Positions 9,505-19,644 of a stretch of 32,011 bases of DNA are shown here, piece by piece. Where the stretch lies: the NCBI RefSeq assembly GCF_000003605.2, contig NW_003125924.1, positions 7,930 through 39,940 on the forward strand, in the 5' to 3' direction. Each line of letters begins with the position of its first letter. Positions within the stretch are counted from its first letter, which is position 1. A program made the position numbers and the translations under genes. The notes under the pieces were generated by a model, which saw only the letters and a list, made by a program, of their open reading frames with translations, was not told where the DNA came from and ran no database searches. Source of the DNA: Saccoglossus kowalevskii. Its lineage: Eukaryota; Hemichordata; Enteropneusta; Harrimaniidae.

Positions 9505-10255
9505 GTAGGTTAAGCATGATTACATCTAACATTAAACTATAAACGTCAACTTTTGCTTTTGTGTGAATGTTACAAAGAACAAAATATCGCTTTAATTTGT
9601 TGAAACAATATATATAAAATAAAACAATGGCCAAAAAGGCATGTTAGCCAATTTAAGCTCGTGCAAAAAGGATATAAATAAAACACAGGTTTGCCGGGCC
9701 TCCGATATTCGCCGAAAAACTGTTTTAAAAGTACCTAATAGGGAGTTGTTACTCACCAATACATAAAACTTCACAAACGAGATCAACAGCTGAAGTTCGT
9801 CCTGACAAATCGCGTTGCAGATAAAACGCCATGAAACAAAAACCATTGGCTAACAGCAACCATGTGATATTGGTCACGAACGCTGATAGGCTAATTGGTA
9901 TATGTGACTATTGGCCATGACATTTTAATGGATGCTGTTCCAGAGCTACGTCTGTTGCTGCCTGTATCATTTATTTTCAAATTTTACCCCTGTGTCACAA
10001 AAATTACTTTAAAATATAGTGTGACATTGATTACCGTAATATGAAAGGTGATTAATTCTGCATATATTATAGTTGTCAAGAAAACAAATTGTTCAAGAAC
10101 GCAAATTCAACAAGTAACTGTCAGCGATCGACAAAAAACGAAGTTACTGACAAGTATGGTACACTGCATAGTCACATCAACAATAAAATGATATACGAGT
10201 CTAATAGTATAATATAATAGTATAATAAGAAATATGCGTATCATTTTGTTTTTAG
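9505..10255 (+). other. intron, contains segment D copy 2
   Basis: It holds the inverted second copy of the CCAAT-rich segment at 9845-9905. On the minus strand an 84-codon open frame (9592-9846) starts next to that copy and contains a donor-like GTGAGT, but no domain is recognisable, so I do not call a gene. Confidence 0.5.
9845..9905 (-). repeat. CCAAT-rich dispersed segment D, copy 2 (inverted)
   Basis: The reverse complement is nearly identical to 3491-3552 over about 61 bp, with the three CCAAT pentamers kept. A further CCAAT (as ATTGG) lies just outside at about 9911. The two copies are 6.3 kb apart in opposite orientation and both would be in the primary transcript of the LRR gene. 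Confidence 0.8.
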
Positions 10256-10339
10256 TCCCCACAGTAATGCTTGGGGGATGTACTACACAAATACTTTCCA
10301 AAGAACCCACGCTTGAAGAACAATCACATTTAGATATGG
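10256..10339 (+). CDS. LRR gene, probable 84-nt exon
   Basis: The acceptor is cattttgtttttag|TC and the donor GATATGG|GTGAGT, a near-consensus site. Both boundaries are phase 1 and the length is 84 nt. With the leftover A of the previous exon it encodes IPTVMLGGCTTQILSKEP and then an acidic TLEEQSHLDM. No domain is recognised. The coding end is not in this exon. Confidence 0.5.
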
Positions 10340-13300
10340 GTGAGTTTGCTCGAACATTTGTGGTTACAATTTATATTTTCGTTAATTCTTCTGCATGTAT
10401 CCTAGATTGCTTTTGCAATTAACATGGGTAATTCTATTTAAGTTCGTTCCACAAACGGCATGTATAATGATTTCTGACCTATATACCGGACATGACTCTT
10501 GAATCGGGAAGGTCAAGTCTCACTTATTTTTCATTTGCTTTATTGCTGAATATTTTTGCATTATTGTTTATCCATCAGATTCGAGATATACAATGTTAAT
10601 AATGCGTTTTTTGTGTCCATGATATTATTATTGTTTTGTTACAGATACATAATATCCTGTATCCTAAGGCACCACGTGACCAAAGACACAGCTTTGTTGA
10701 TAGAATTTAATATGTTTTCAAATTTGTTTTACTTGAAGAAAGTCTTCGATACTGGGAATCATTCAATCTTGTTGCACAAAATATCGCTGTACGACAAAGC
10801 AAATTTACTTTGTATCTTCATGTCAAAAAACTAGTCAATATATGCCATGGATGGTGAAATCTTGAATCAATTTGCGAGTTAAAAACGGAGTGACCCAAGA
10901 GCCTAATAATATTAGGACCGTTACTCTTAATACTTATTAGCTGATATTTTGGTCTGAAATGCTATTTCAATATTTATGTTTCACATGCCAGTGTTACCTC
11001 TACTCTGAATTCAGATTTGGATTATTCATTACTGATCATGCTGTGTTTGAATGTTAAAACAAAAATGTATATATGAAGTAAGCACATAATTAGTAGAATG
11101 CATCATGGTAGTGTAATGAAATAATTATAGACGGTAACACCATCCACGCCGTCAGCATTTGTGAATATCTTCGTGTTAAACCTAATGTTATTTTAATGAC
11201 CACTGTACAGATTTATTTTAGACTACTTTGCATAGACTTTGCGATGCACAGTTTGAAGGCATAATATACGGAGTTGTTGAATCATTGTGTAATCTAAACT
11301 ATACCTTGAAACTGAAAAGATGGACAGACGTACACAAATATGTATGGATATCGTATGGGTGAACACCCACTTGGGTATTTTTATTAAACCAAAAGTTGAA
11401 GGGCGACATGCCTGGCACAGACGGACACGTGAACAGTAATTGGTACAGGTTACTGAGTGAGGCCACTGTCATTGTTCGGGGGGGATTGACTATGAAAATT
11501 GTTGCGTAATGTTACACGTTGCTTTTATTCCATGTGACATCATGTGGTGTGACATGCTACGGTGAACCAATCTCCGTGAAGAGCATGTTTGCGATTTGTC
11601 CACGCCCGTGTGTAAACGTATTATCTATGCCCACGTGTGTGCATGCGACTGTAAAAGCTAGCTACCAGGGTATCATCAACAAATTAAATATACTGATTGT
11701 TGGCATATGCGGAATGAACAACGATAAACGAAAACAATCAATATGTATACAGTGTATGAGCACGTGTCTTCTCATACAGTTGAACCATACAACTTCTTCC
11801 AATAATGTACAGGTTGAATTTACAATACAAAATAAATTGTACATATATATTGCAGGTGTTGTTTGATTCTTGCACAGTATGTTTTAATTCTAAAAACACC
11901 CAACGTCACGTTCGCTTCACAAATTTTTATCTGACGAGTTTTTATTGTGTTATAATGTCTCAGTATGTTTTTGGTTTATGACTGGCATTTCATGTAGAAT
12001 TGAATGCCGGCCAAACGGCATCAGACCCACACAAACAAATGTCTCGTCGGCATGATCAATACTGCGAATGTTCGTTCAATGTTTATCTTCTTGTTGGAAA
12101 GAGTCTGTGATTTTTTGCTGTCAATGCAAACACGGCTTTGATTTCAAGTGTTACCATGACCATTAAAAGGTATATATCAATTTAAAAAATGCCAAGAAAA
12201 CAACAAACAATTGTTAGCAGGATCAGATCGCTAATCAGCCTGGCTTATTGTAATATTTAGTTATACTATGTCTTCTACCGTGATTTACACTATATCCTTC
12301 ATTGTATTTGCAATCCATGGCGTTTTTGTCATACAAGTCTATAATACCCTGTATCAATACCAACCATTCCATATTCATTTATTGACGAATTGACGAACAT
12401 ATTCATCTGAAAAACCACGTGGTAAACATAATGGGAAAGATTTCTATTTCTAAACTGAACAGATTTTGACTTGTTTATCACCGAACAAAGGAATGAGGCC
12501 GACATTATGTGTGCATGTGAACATTAGTTGGGTAAATATATACTAAATACAGTATACCATAAGTCATTCTGGATATTATACATGGTTCTATAGTTCCAAG
12601 TAGATAATACGACAATATTACATTATGTAATACAAAACAGAATAAGGATACAACATTTATATATATATAATCAATGGGATATAATGCACAACACAAGGTG
12701 GAATAAGCAAGCAAGGTGACTGCAACTTCTTTCGTGAGACAGCAGGATGCTCAAAGCGAACCCAATTATGTATTTGAACAAATTATGTGTAGTGAATTAT
12801 TAATTATGTGACTGTACGATATGCTTTCATTCAATTATAGCAAGAAATGTTAAATATTATATTATTGTTTAGTGACTCACCACACATCCCGCCCTTCTGT
12901 GCATTTTCAAAACATGTTTCAATTCCCTAAGCACAGTGACCATTAGGTCTAGACTCTAGTGACATGTATACATGTATATACATTGTACATGCTAAATCTA
13001 TTATATGTTTAACGATTTACAATTTCGACAGTTAGTGACATAATTAACATGCATAAACAGGATTAGTATGATTATGATCCTCATTTATGCCTGTGCTTTA
13101 CATAGTACCTCTTTATTGCAAATGTATGCAAATTAAACATGAATTCAAATTGAAAAGCATGTCTATGAAGACAAACTTATTACTTGTATTATTGATTAAA
13201 TTAAAAAGAATTATAAACATGTTACATAATACGAGGTTATTATTAAAGATTCATTACATCACGGATAATATTTGCAATGAAAGATGTACTTGAACATAAA

Positions 13301-13802
13301 TTTCGGTATTTTGTTTTATTTTATATAGTCAAGTAAAGTTTCAGGATTGGCCGCAAGGTGCCATCATACAAGCTAAAACTGTTTGGCACATTTATTTGTG
13401 CTGTCATCTAGATGAATATCAAAACATGTTACATGTATTAGCGACATGGAGACGCTATCAGCTTTGAAATTGAAAAATCTGGCTAGAATACTACCACTAT
13501 GAATTAATTAAGGTCACACAACAGCCATCTAAATATTGTTCACAGAGATGGAGAATAGATGTATATTATTTATGCGCCAGTCGACAGTCACTGTCTTCGT
13601 GTACATTTTCCTGTGATAGCCTCCTATATTAAAATGTCATTATTCAATTAGTCTCAAAAGTCATCGTAACTTTCTGTATGTGGCTAAGTTGTCTCTTGAC
13701 TCGTGGACGAGATCTCTTTGAGTGACATTGTTCAGATATTTATACTCGTATGTGTATAGGAGCGTTGAAGGTTCATTATCAATATAGCGATGTATGTCTG
13801 GG
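10340..13802. other. 3' flank of the LRR gene, gene end unresolved
   Basis: Two acceptors could start a terminal exon. One at 10645 (gttttgttacag|AT ACA TAA) would stop after two codons. One at 11015 (tctgaattcag|AT TTG) would add about 20 mostly hydrophobic residues before TGA at 11074. ATTAAA at about 11383 and AATAAA at 11831 are possible poly(A) signals. A TA-rich run lies at about 12655-12670 and a tgtatacatgtatatacattgtaca run at about 12964-12988. Open frames here (for example 11519-11866) have no recognisable domain. Confidence 0.4.
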
Positions 13803-13972
13803 CGGACATCCGGGCATTTTCACCGCCTGGCAACCATCGCGGTGAAAACAAAAGCCGAAAACTCTCAGAAAACGGTACTTTGGGATGGTTGTTGGGACTC
13901 TCCTGAATAGTGTAACAAGATTATCCCTGCGTGTGTAACATATATAAATTTGGTTGTTCAGGATTACTTCAA
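13803..13972 (+). repeat. dispersed repeat C, copy 1
   Basis: About 170 bp, closely similar to 14943-15110 in direct orientation, from ggacatccgggcatt to gattacttcaa. It contains a hairpin: ttttcaccgc at 13817-13826 and gcggtgaaaa at 13839-13848 are perfect complements. It also contains a tatataaat motif. No protein is encoded that I can support, and the repeat class is unknown. Confidence 0.85.
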
Positions 13973-14190
13973 TGTATAGGTGATGGTATAAAATAAATAT
14001 TTTTTTGTAGAGTAAGATGGTGTCTTGTCTTGTCTTGCAATAAATAAATCTAACCCAAAATGGTTTTATGGGATGTGAAAAAAATGCTGACCAAATGAAC
14101 CAGGAAAAAAATTGTCTACTAGTCACAACTAGAAAAAAATCTAAAAATTATTTTTCATGGCTTCCTAGATGGTTAACTCCAAATTAGTGT

Positions 14191-14907
14191 CATATCCCAA
14201 CTTGCGTTATTCTTGACATTTGCATACTTTATTATTTTCAGTAAATCAAACTCCAACAGCAAGCTTAATGTGATTGGAAGGTTTTTCGTTTGTTTTGTTT
14301 TGTAATTCTGTCTGATATATTGTATGTACTCTCATTTTTTATGTATGATCAGAAACAGCGGTGTTATATCAATCATCAATCGGCTGTACTGTTTATTTGT
14401 ATTGAACATTGGAAATGAACGAAATAAGCACCCAATACTATTGAGATAAAAGATAGGCAGATTGTAGGGTGGGTGACCTTTATTGTGATCACGTGATTTG
14501 TTGGTGACCTCGCATGTACATTTATTCGAATGGAACGAAAAACTCCGATAAGAACTGTCAGTTTGATTGTATTCTGTAGTATACGAATCCTGATTTGGAA
14601 AAGTGTCCTGTTGACGTAAATAACTGAATTATATTTGGATTGACCTCTGCCCAGTACATGCATCGATGAGGTCACACCATACCACCGCGCTATTTTCAAA
14701 AAAATACTTCCGGGTATTCAGAACTCATCGGTAAATGTTGATTACAGAGACGAATACGGGAATTAGTGAATCCGTGCTGTTGATAACCAGCATCTGAATA
14801 GAAATGTTCCAAATATCATTATTAAATGGTCGTGTTTATGCTCGATAAACAGGTGAGAATATTTCAACAAAACCACCGGGTCTTGCGGTTAATAGAGGGC
14901 GTTGTAA
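14191..14907 (+). repeat. dispersed repeat A, copy 1
   Basis: About 700 bp alignable with 19645-20282 in direct orientation. Shared blocks in order: atttgcatact, a cagNaaatcaaact block, ttatttgtattgaacattgg, ggcagattgta, gacctttattgt, cctcgcatgt, ccatttattcgaatgga-like, ccaccgcgct, cttccgggt, acagagacgaatacgg and agagggcgttgta. The 107-codon minus-strand frame at 14376-14699 is part of it. I cannot assign a class. The copies flank the minisatellite and retroelement block. Confidence 0.8.
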
Positions 14908-14942
14908 CCTGCTGACATGGACTAATGTACATAATATCGGAC

Positions 14943-15110
14943 GGACATCCGGGCATTTTCACCGCATGGTTACCATCACGGTAAAAACAAAGGCCGAAAA
15001 CTCAGAAAGCGGTACTTTAGAATGGTTGTTAACACTCTCCTGAACAGTGTGACAAGATTACCCCTGTGTGTGTAACGCATATAAATTTGATTGTTCATGA
15101 TTACTTCAAA
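14943..15110 (+). repeat. dispersed repeat C, copy 2
   Basis: Second copy of repeat C, starting 36 bases after repeat A copy 1. The hairpin seen in copy 1 is weakened here: ttttcaccgc at 14956-14965 is kept but its partner has changed to acggtaaaaa. Confidence 0.85.
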
Positions 15111-15149
15111 GTTGAGTTCCTGTTATTTTCTCGAATTTTCACAGGCTCT

Positions 15150-15260
15150 TCACTGAGCGTTCCGCGTTCCCAAGCAGCGCGCACAGAGGCAATATAATGG
15201 TGCGCTTCTTAGCAACGGGGAACATCTTGTGACGTAGCTCCGCCCCCGAGGATTGGAAAA
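15150..15260. promoter_or_regulatory. GC-rich promoter-like island
   Basis: A short GC- and CpG-rich island in AT-rich DNA. It has a TGACGTAG (CRE-like) at 15230-15237, a GC box (ctccgcccccgag) at about 15238-15250, an ATTGG (reverse CCAAT) at 15252-15256 and a ttagcaac block like an RFX half-site at about 15210. It lies directly before the 27-bp minisatellite. No gene that it would serve is visible, so it may be part of an unrecognised repeat. Confidence 0.35.
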
Positions 15261-15310
15261 ATTAATGAGAAGTCATTACCTGAGCACAAATCTTCTCATA
15301 TATTACTCTC

Positions 15311-16620
15311 TTGTATTGCTCTCTCAATATCGTACTTACAAACCACATCCACACTACCTTTCTCAAAAATACTTTCTCAGTATCTTATACATACATTAGT
15401 GTTCCAGTATTATTTTCTAACATCAATGTCCCAATATTTTTACCACTGTCTAAGTATCTCACTCACACATCACTGTATCAGTATCTTTCTCACACACAAT
15501 TATCACTGTATCTTTCTCACACATCATTGTCTCAATACCTTTCAAACACTTCGCCTTCTTAGTATATTACTCACACATCACTGTCTCAGTATATTACCCA
15601 TACATCACTGTTTTAGTATATTTCTCACACATCACTATCTCAGTATCTTACTCACACATCACTGTCTAAGTATCTTACTCACTCATCACTGTCTCAGTTT
15701 CTTACTCACACATCACTGTCTCAGTATCTTACTCACGTAACACTATCTCAGTATATTTCTCACACATCATTGTCTCAGTATCTTACTCATACATCATTGT
15801 CTCAGTATATTTCTCATGCATCACTGTCTCAGTATCTTTCTCACATATTACTGTCTCAGTATATTTCTCACACATCATTATCTCAGTATTTTACTCACAC
15901 ATCACTGTCTCAGTTTCTTACTCACACATCACTGTCTCAGTATTTTACTCACACATCACTGTCTTACTATCTTTCGCATACGTCACTGTCTCAGTACCTT
16001 TCACACACATCAATGTATCAGTATGTTTCTCACTCATCACTGTCTCAGTTTCTTACTCACACATCACTGTCTCCGTATCTTTCTCACACAATACTGTCTC
16101 AGTATATTTCTCACACATAATTGTCTCAGTATCTTACTCACACATCACTGTCTCAGTATATTTCTCACACATCACTGTCTCAGTAACTTTCTCACACATC
16201 ATTGTCTCAGTATCTTACTCACACATCACTGTTTCAGTATCTTTCTCGCACATCATTGTCTCAGCATCTTACTCACACATCATTGTCTCAGTATATTTCT
16301 CATGCATCACTGTCTCAGTATATTTCTCACACATCACTGTCTAAGTATCTTTCTCATACATCACTGTCTAAGTATCTTTCTCATACATCACTGTCACAGT
16401 TTCTCACTCACATGCCACTGTCTCTATATCTTTCTCGCACATCTGTGACTCAGTATCTCACTCTCGTACCACTGCCTCAGTACCTTACTCACATGCCACT
16501 CGCTCGGTATCTTTTTAACACATCCATGTATATTTATTACTCACATACCACTGCCCAAGTATCTTTCCAACACACCACTAACTTACAGCTGGCTCAGTTA
16601 CGAAGTAAAACACCACTGTT
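15311..16620 (+). repeat. 27-bp minisatellite, main array
   Basis: About 40-50 units of 27 bp built on cactgtctcagtat followed by an ctcacacat-type half. Copies are best conserved at about 15560-16400 and fray at both ends. Because 27 is a multiple of 3 and the unit has few stop triplets, two frames read as long open frames with a nine-residue repeat (LTHHCLSIF or SLSQYLSHT). The LTHHCLSIF frame is open from 15399 to 16448 apart from one stop near 15738. I take this as a by-product of the repeat, not as a gene. Confidence 0.95.
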
Positions 16621-16783
16621 TCAGTATCTGTCAGCATCCTTTATTTCATGTTTTTGTCATATTATCTCAAACCCTGCAAATGGAAGTGTGCATGGAATCA
16701 TAGGAAGAAACGGTGTGCATTGTGATAACTGCCATGAAAGAGATTGACAGGTCATACTTGTTTTCAACTCTGGAAGGATAGTG
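16620..16783 (+). pseudogene. possible ZZ-type zinc-finger fragment
   Basis: Between the array and the LTR the frame of 16202-16747 leaves the repeat and reads GIIGRNGVHCDNCHERD before a TGA. The pattern Gly-Val-x-Cys-Asp-x-Cys resembles the first half of ZZ-type zinc fingers, which then continue into an Ile-x-Gly-x-Arg-Tyr-Lys-Cys-like half; here a stop follows and no second half is visible. It may be a broken exon or a chance match in about 20 residues. Confidence 0.3.
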
Positions 16784-17296
16784 TGTTCTAACAGGTGTGC
16801 TTGTAATTTACATAACAAAGGGTGTTTACAACTTTGGAGGGAGAATTGGAATCTACTAGTTGTTCTGTTATTTGAATAACAAAAGATGTTTATGATCTGC
16901 TGAGTTGCCTACGTGACACAGCTGCTAGCAAGATTACATTCTGATTGGCTCATGTGGAAAGCCAGGTGGTGTCACTGCCTATAAATTGGACAGACTAAGG
17001 ACAGTTTGTGTCTATAATTTCAACTTGATGTCTGTCTTTTTAACTTGCTTCCCTGTGTGTTCTGCTACGATATTGTTTGACAAGTGATAAGGCTACAACC
17101 ATCATTCTGTGAGGCTTGTATTTCTTCGTTGTTGTGTTGCAGAAGCCATTGCTGTCGTCCAATAATACATCCCGGAACAGTGAGTTATTACCAATGCACA
17201 CTTCCCTAAGCAATCCCCTATTTTAGTGACGTTATTCATTGTACTTTCTGTGCTTTATTTCTTGTAATTATTTTGAGAGGTATTAAAGCCAGGACA
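16784..17296 (+). mobile_element. 5' LTR of a Ty3/gypsy-type retrotransposon
   Basis: About 513 bp. The right edge is set by …GGACA at 17296 just before the primer-binding site; the left edge (TGTTCTAACAGG at 16784, or TGTG two bases earlier) is less certain. The TGT…ACA ends fit an LTR. Inside are a reverse CCAAT (ctgattggct, 16941-16950), a TATAAA at 16980-16985 and an ATTAAA poly(A) signal at 17282-17287. No second LTR copy is in the window. Confidence 0.65.
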
Positions 17297-17299
17297 TTT

Positions 17300-17316
17300 T
17301 GGTTTCAGAAGCGGGA
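17300..17316 (+). other. primer-binding site, tRNA-Leu type
   Basis: TGGTTTCAGAAGCGGGA begins three bases after the LTR end. It resembles the tRNA-Leu primer site TGGTGTCAGAAGTGGGA known from gypsy elements, differing at two positions. It is followed by a run of GATTCT hexamers at about 17321-17350, a leader feature. Confidence 0.65.
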
Positions 17317-17498
17317 ATGTGATTCTGATTCTGATTGTGATTCTGATTTGGATTTTATTGTCAGTAACCCCTCGACTAAATTGACTGTTTCGTAACTGCT
17401 CAGGTCTAGAGAACGCGGTCAGACCAGCTTGTACTGCTAGGTAGACATTAAATTGCTTTATTTAATAACACTGGAATTTGATTTACACCTTTTCAAGC

Positions 17499-17720
17499 AT
17501 GAATATTGTTATTGAACTTGAAGAGTTAGGTAGTAGATTAGGGTATAAGGGAGAAGAGCTGACTCAATTTATGAGGACAGAGCGTGATAAGAGAAAGCGT
17601 GAGGAGAGGGGTGAGAGGGCAGCCAAACGTGAGGCTGAACGTGAGGAAAGAGAACGTGAGGCTGAATGGCTGAAATTTGAGGCCATGGAGAAAGAGAAAA
17701 TAAGACAGTATAATGTGTAA
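17499..17720 (+). pseudogene. decayed gag, N-terminal coiled-coil region
   Basis: The ATG at 17499 opens 73 codons: MNIVIELEELGSRLGYKGEE, a short linker, then a long highly charged Glu/Arg/Lys helix. This matches the start of gag polyproteins of metazoan gypsy elements (a GYKGEEL-like block followed by a charged coiled coil), which form the particle shell. The frame ends in TAA at 17718, far short of a normal gag of several hundred residues; the following linker (Gln/Gly/Lys-rich, QNQKGQFWNTSQKGKGQG) is readable only in another frame, so a frameshift is likely. Confidence 0.65.
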
Positions 17721-17819
17721 AAATCAGAAAGCGAGCCAGTTTCAAGGTAGTCAGAATCAGAAAGGACAGTTCTGGAACACAAGTCAGAAAGGTAAAGGAC
17801 AGGGTCGATTTGGTCAGGC

Positions 17820-17861
17820 TGTTAAGTTTGTAGTGATCCAAGTCATGCTGCTGTTAGTTGC
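17820..17861 (+). pseudogene. gag CCHC zinc knuckle, interrupted by a stop
   Basis: In the gag frame the codons give Cys-x2-Cys-x4-His-x4-Cys (Cys at 17820 and 17829, His at 17844, Cys at 17859), the retroviral-type zinc knuckle that binds nucleic acid. The second position is a TAA at 17823, so the knuckle is broken. After it the frame is open through the sequence starting about 17862 to the protease. Confidence 0.7.
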
Positions 17862-17999
17862 CAAAAGCGTTATAAAAGTTTCAAGCCTCAGGTTAAGTCA
17901 GCTGCAGTGTTGACATGTGATCATAATAGTAATGATTCACAGGAAGTCAGTGCTACATGTGTAGTTCATAAAATTACAGATGCAAATAGGCATCCATGT

Positions 18000-18400
18000 T
18001 TACAGGGACGAGATAGAGTTGAGTTGAAATGTGGCCATGAGCTGCCAATTATTAGAGTTGCCAGTGTTGCACCAGTTAATACGATGGTGAGTAGCATGCC
18101 TGTTGTTCAAGGCTTTATTGGCAGTACTGAGGTAGAGGTCCTGCGTGATAATGGATAAAGTTTGGTTGTAGTATGTAGATAGTTGGTAGAGGATAGTCAA
18201 TTGACTGGGGAGAGTCGTACCTGTGTGATGAAGGATGGTACATGTCGGAAAGCCCCAGTAGCTAGACTATATGTAGAAACACCCTTCTATGTTGGTGAGG
18301 TCGAGGCACTGTGTATGAGAACCCCAGTGTATGATATTATTGTTAGTAATATTAGTGGAGCTAGGTTGTCCAAGAAATCTGATATTGGTTGGAAGCTAGG
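18000..18400 (+). pseudogene. decayed retroelement aspartic protease
   Basis: In the same frame as gag, VVQGFIGSTEVEVLRDNG leads to the active-site position at about 18139-18156. The family has Asp-Thr/Ser-Gly there; here it is Asp-Asn-Gly, followed at once by TAA and then SLVVV, with a further TAG at 18180-18182. After that the frame from 18183 reads LVEDSQLTGE, TPFYVGEVEALCM and YDIIVSNISGAR, blocks typical of gypsy protease regions. The enzyme matures gag-pol in active elements; this copy is dead by substitution and two stops. Confidence 0.75.
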
Positions 18401-18484
18401 TGTAGCTCATGAGGTAGGGCATGGCGAGGTTAGTTCTCCCTCGGATGGTGAACATAGTACTCCTTCGAGTGATGGGACTAGTGT

Positions 18485-18934
18485 GCCTCTGGTGGTGAAG
18501 GTTGTTGTCCTTCGGCTATTGAGACTAGTATTCCCTCAGGTAATGAAGGTTGTACATCTACCAGTAGTCAGGCTAGTGTGCCCTATATGGATGAAGGTTG
18601 TTCTCCAGGTGTTGAGATAAGAGAACCTTCAGTTAGTGAGAGTGGTTGTGAACCCTCCATTGATTCCAGTCAGGATGATAGTGTTGATGTTGTACAGGTG
18701 GTACAGACTAGGGCTCGGAAGATAGCTGAGAAGAAGCCATTACGTAGGCTTATAGTTCCTGAGTTGAAGTAATTGCATAATAAGGTTGATACTAATGGTA
18801 GTAAGAAACATATTACTGTGGATGCAGTGCAAGAGGTACAGCAGTCTGATTACACATTAGAGGGTGCTAGGAAGTTAGTGAGTACAGGTGAGGAGTTGAT
18901 CACAGGTCGTAACAATCGGGCAAGGTTCCCCCTT
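18485..18934 (+). pseudogene. decayed linker between protease and reverse transcriptase
   Basis: The frame changes at about 18485. The new frame carries a Ser/Glu/Gly-rich stretch, then VQTRARKIAEKKPLRRLIVP, a stop at 18770, and HITVDAVQEVQQSDYTLEGA. The last part resembles the segment before the reverse transcriptase in gypsy polyproteins. Homology ends at about 18930, where minisatellite resumes; reverse transcriptase, RNase H and integrase are absent. Confidence 0.6.
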
Positions 18935-19445
18935 ACCCCTGTTTTCACACCTCACTCACACATCAATGTCTCACAAACATTCTCACGCACCATGGTCTCA
19001 ATATCATTCTCACGTACCAGTCTAATTGTCGTTCACACATATAACTATCTCAGTATCCATCTCACACACTACTGTCTCAGTAAATTCCTCACTTACCTCT
19101 GTTTCAGTATTTTATTCGCACATCACTGTATTTCTCTCACACACCGTTATCTCTGTATCTTTATCAAACATCACTACCTTGTGTCGTTTTTACACACCAT
19201 TGCCTCTGTATCTCACTCGCACATCATTTTGGCACATATCTCTCACTAATTATACAAGACTCATTATTTTTATCATACGTCAATGTCTCCAAATCTTTCT
19301 CAGCCATCACTGTCTCAGTTTCTTACTCACACACTACTGCCTTGGCATATTTCTCACAAACCATTATCTCAGTGTCTCTCTAACACATCACTGTGCCAAT
19401 TTCTTATTCACACATCACTGTCTCTCTTGTATCAGTCATTTTTAA
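18935..19445 (+). repeat. 27-bp minisatellite, degenerate second block
   Basis: Diverged copies of the same 27-bp unit (ctcacacatcaatgtctcac, cactgtctcagt, ttctcacacac) for about 500 bp right after the retroelement relic. The units are less regular than in the main block. The open frames at 18773-19249 and 19026-19445 are produced by the repeat. Confidence 0.85.
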
Positions 19446-19644
19446 AGTAAGCAAACATACGTATATGAGTATGATTGAATACATGTACCTGGAAGCTTTT
19501 TTAACCCAAGATGCCTTGCAGATCTTGTTTTTATAGAGAAAAGAACCAAATGCTGACAGATATATAGGTCAGAACAACACAACACAACACAAATCTCTTA
19601 TACTTCATCACTTTATCTCTCATGGCCCATATATTTTATGAGCG
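19446..19644. repeat. short spacer with a CAACA microsatellite
   Basis: Spacer between the second minisatellite block and repeat A copy 2. It contains acaacacaacacaacacaa at about 19574-19592 and nothing else notable. Confidence 0.6.

Noticed and set aside
9592-9846. Minus-strand 84-codon frame starting next to segment D, with a GTGAGT donor-like site
   Set aside because: Tempting as a first exon behind CCAAT boxes, but there is no partner exon or domain to support it.
15399-16448. Long open frame with a nine-residue repeat, LTHHCLSIF
   Set aside because: It follows from a 27-bp unit with few stop triplets; a second frame is also largely open, and the frame contains a stop near 15738. There is no sign that substitutions respect codons.
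15311-16620. CRISPR-like array
   Set aside because: The 27-bp units follow each other directly with no unique spacers, and the DNA is eukaryotic.
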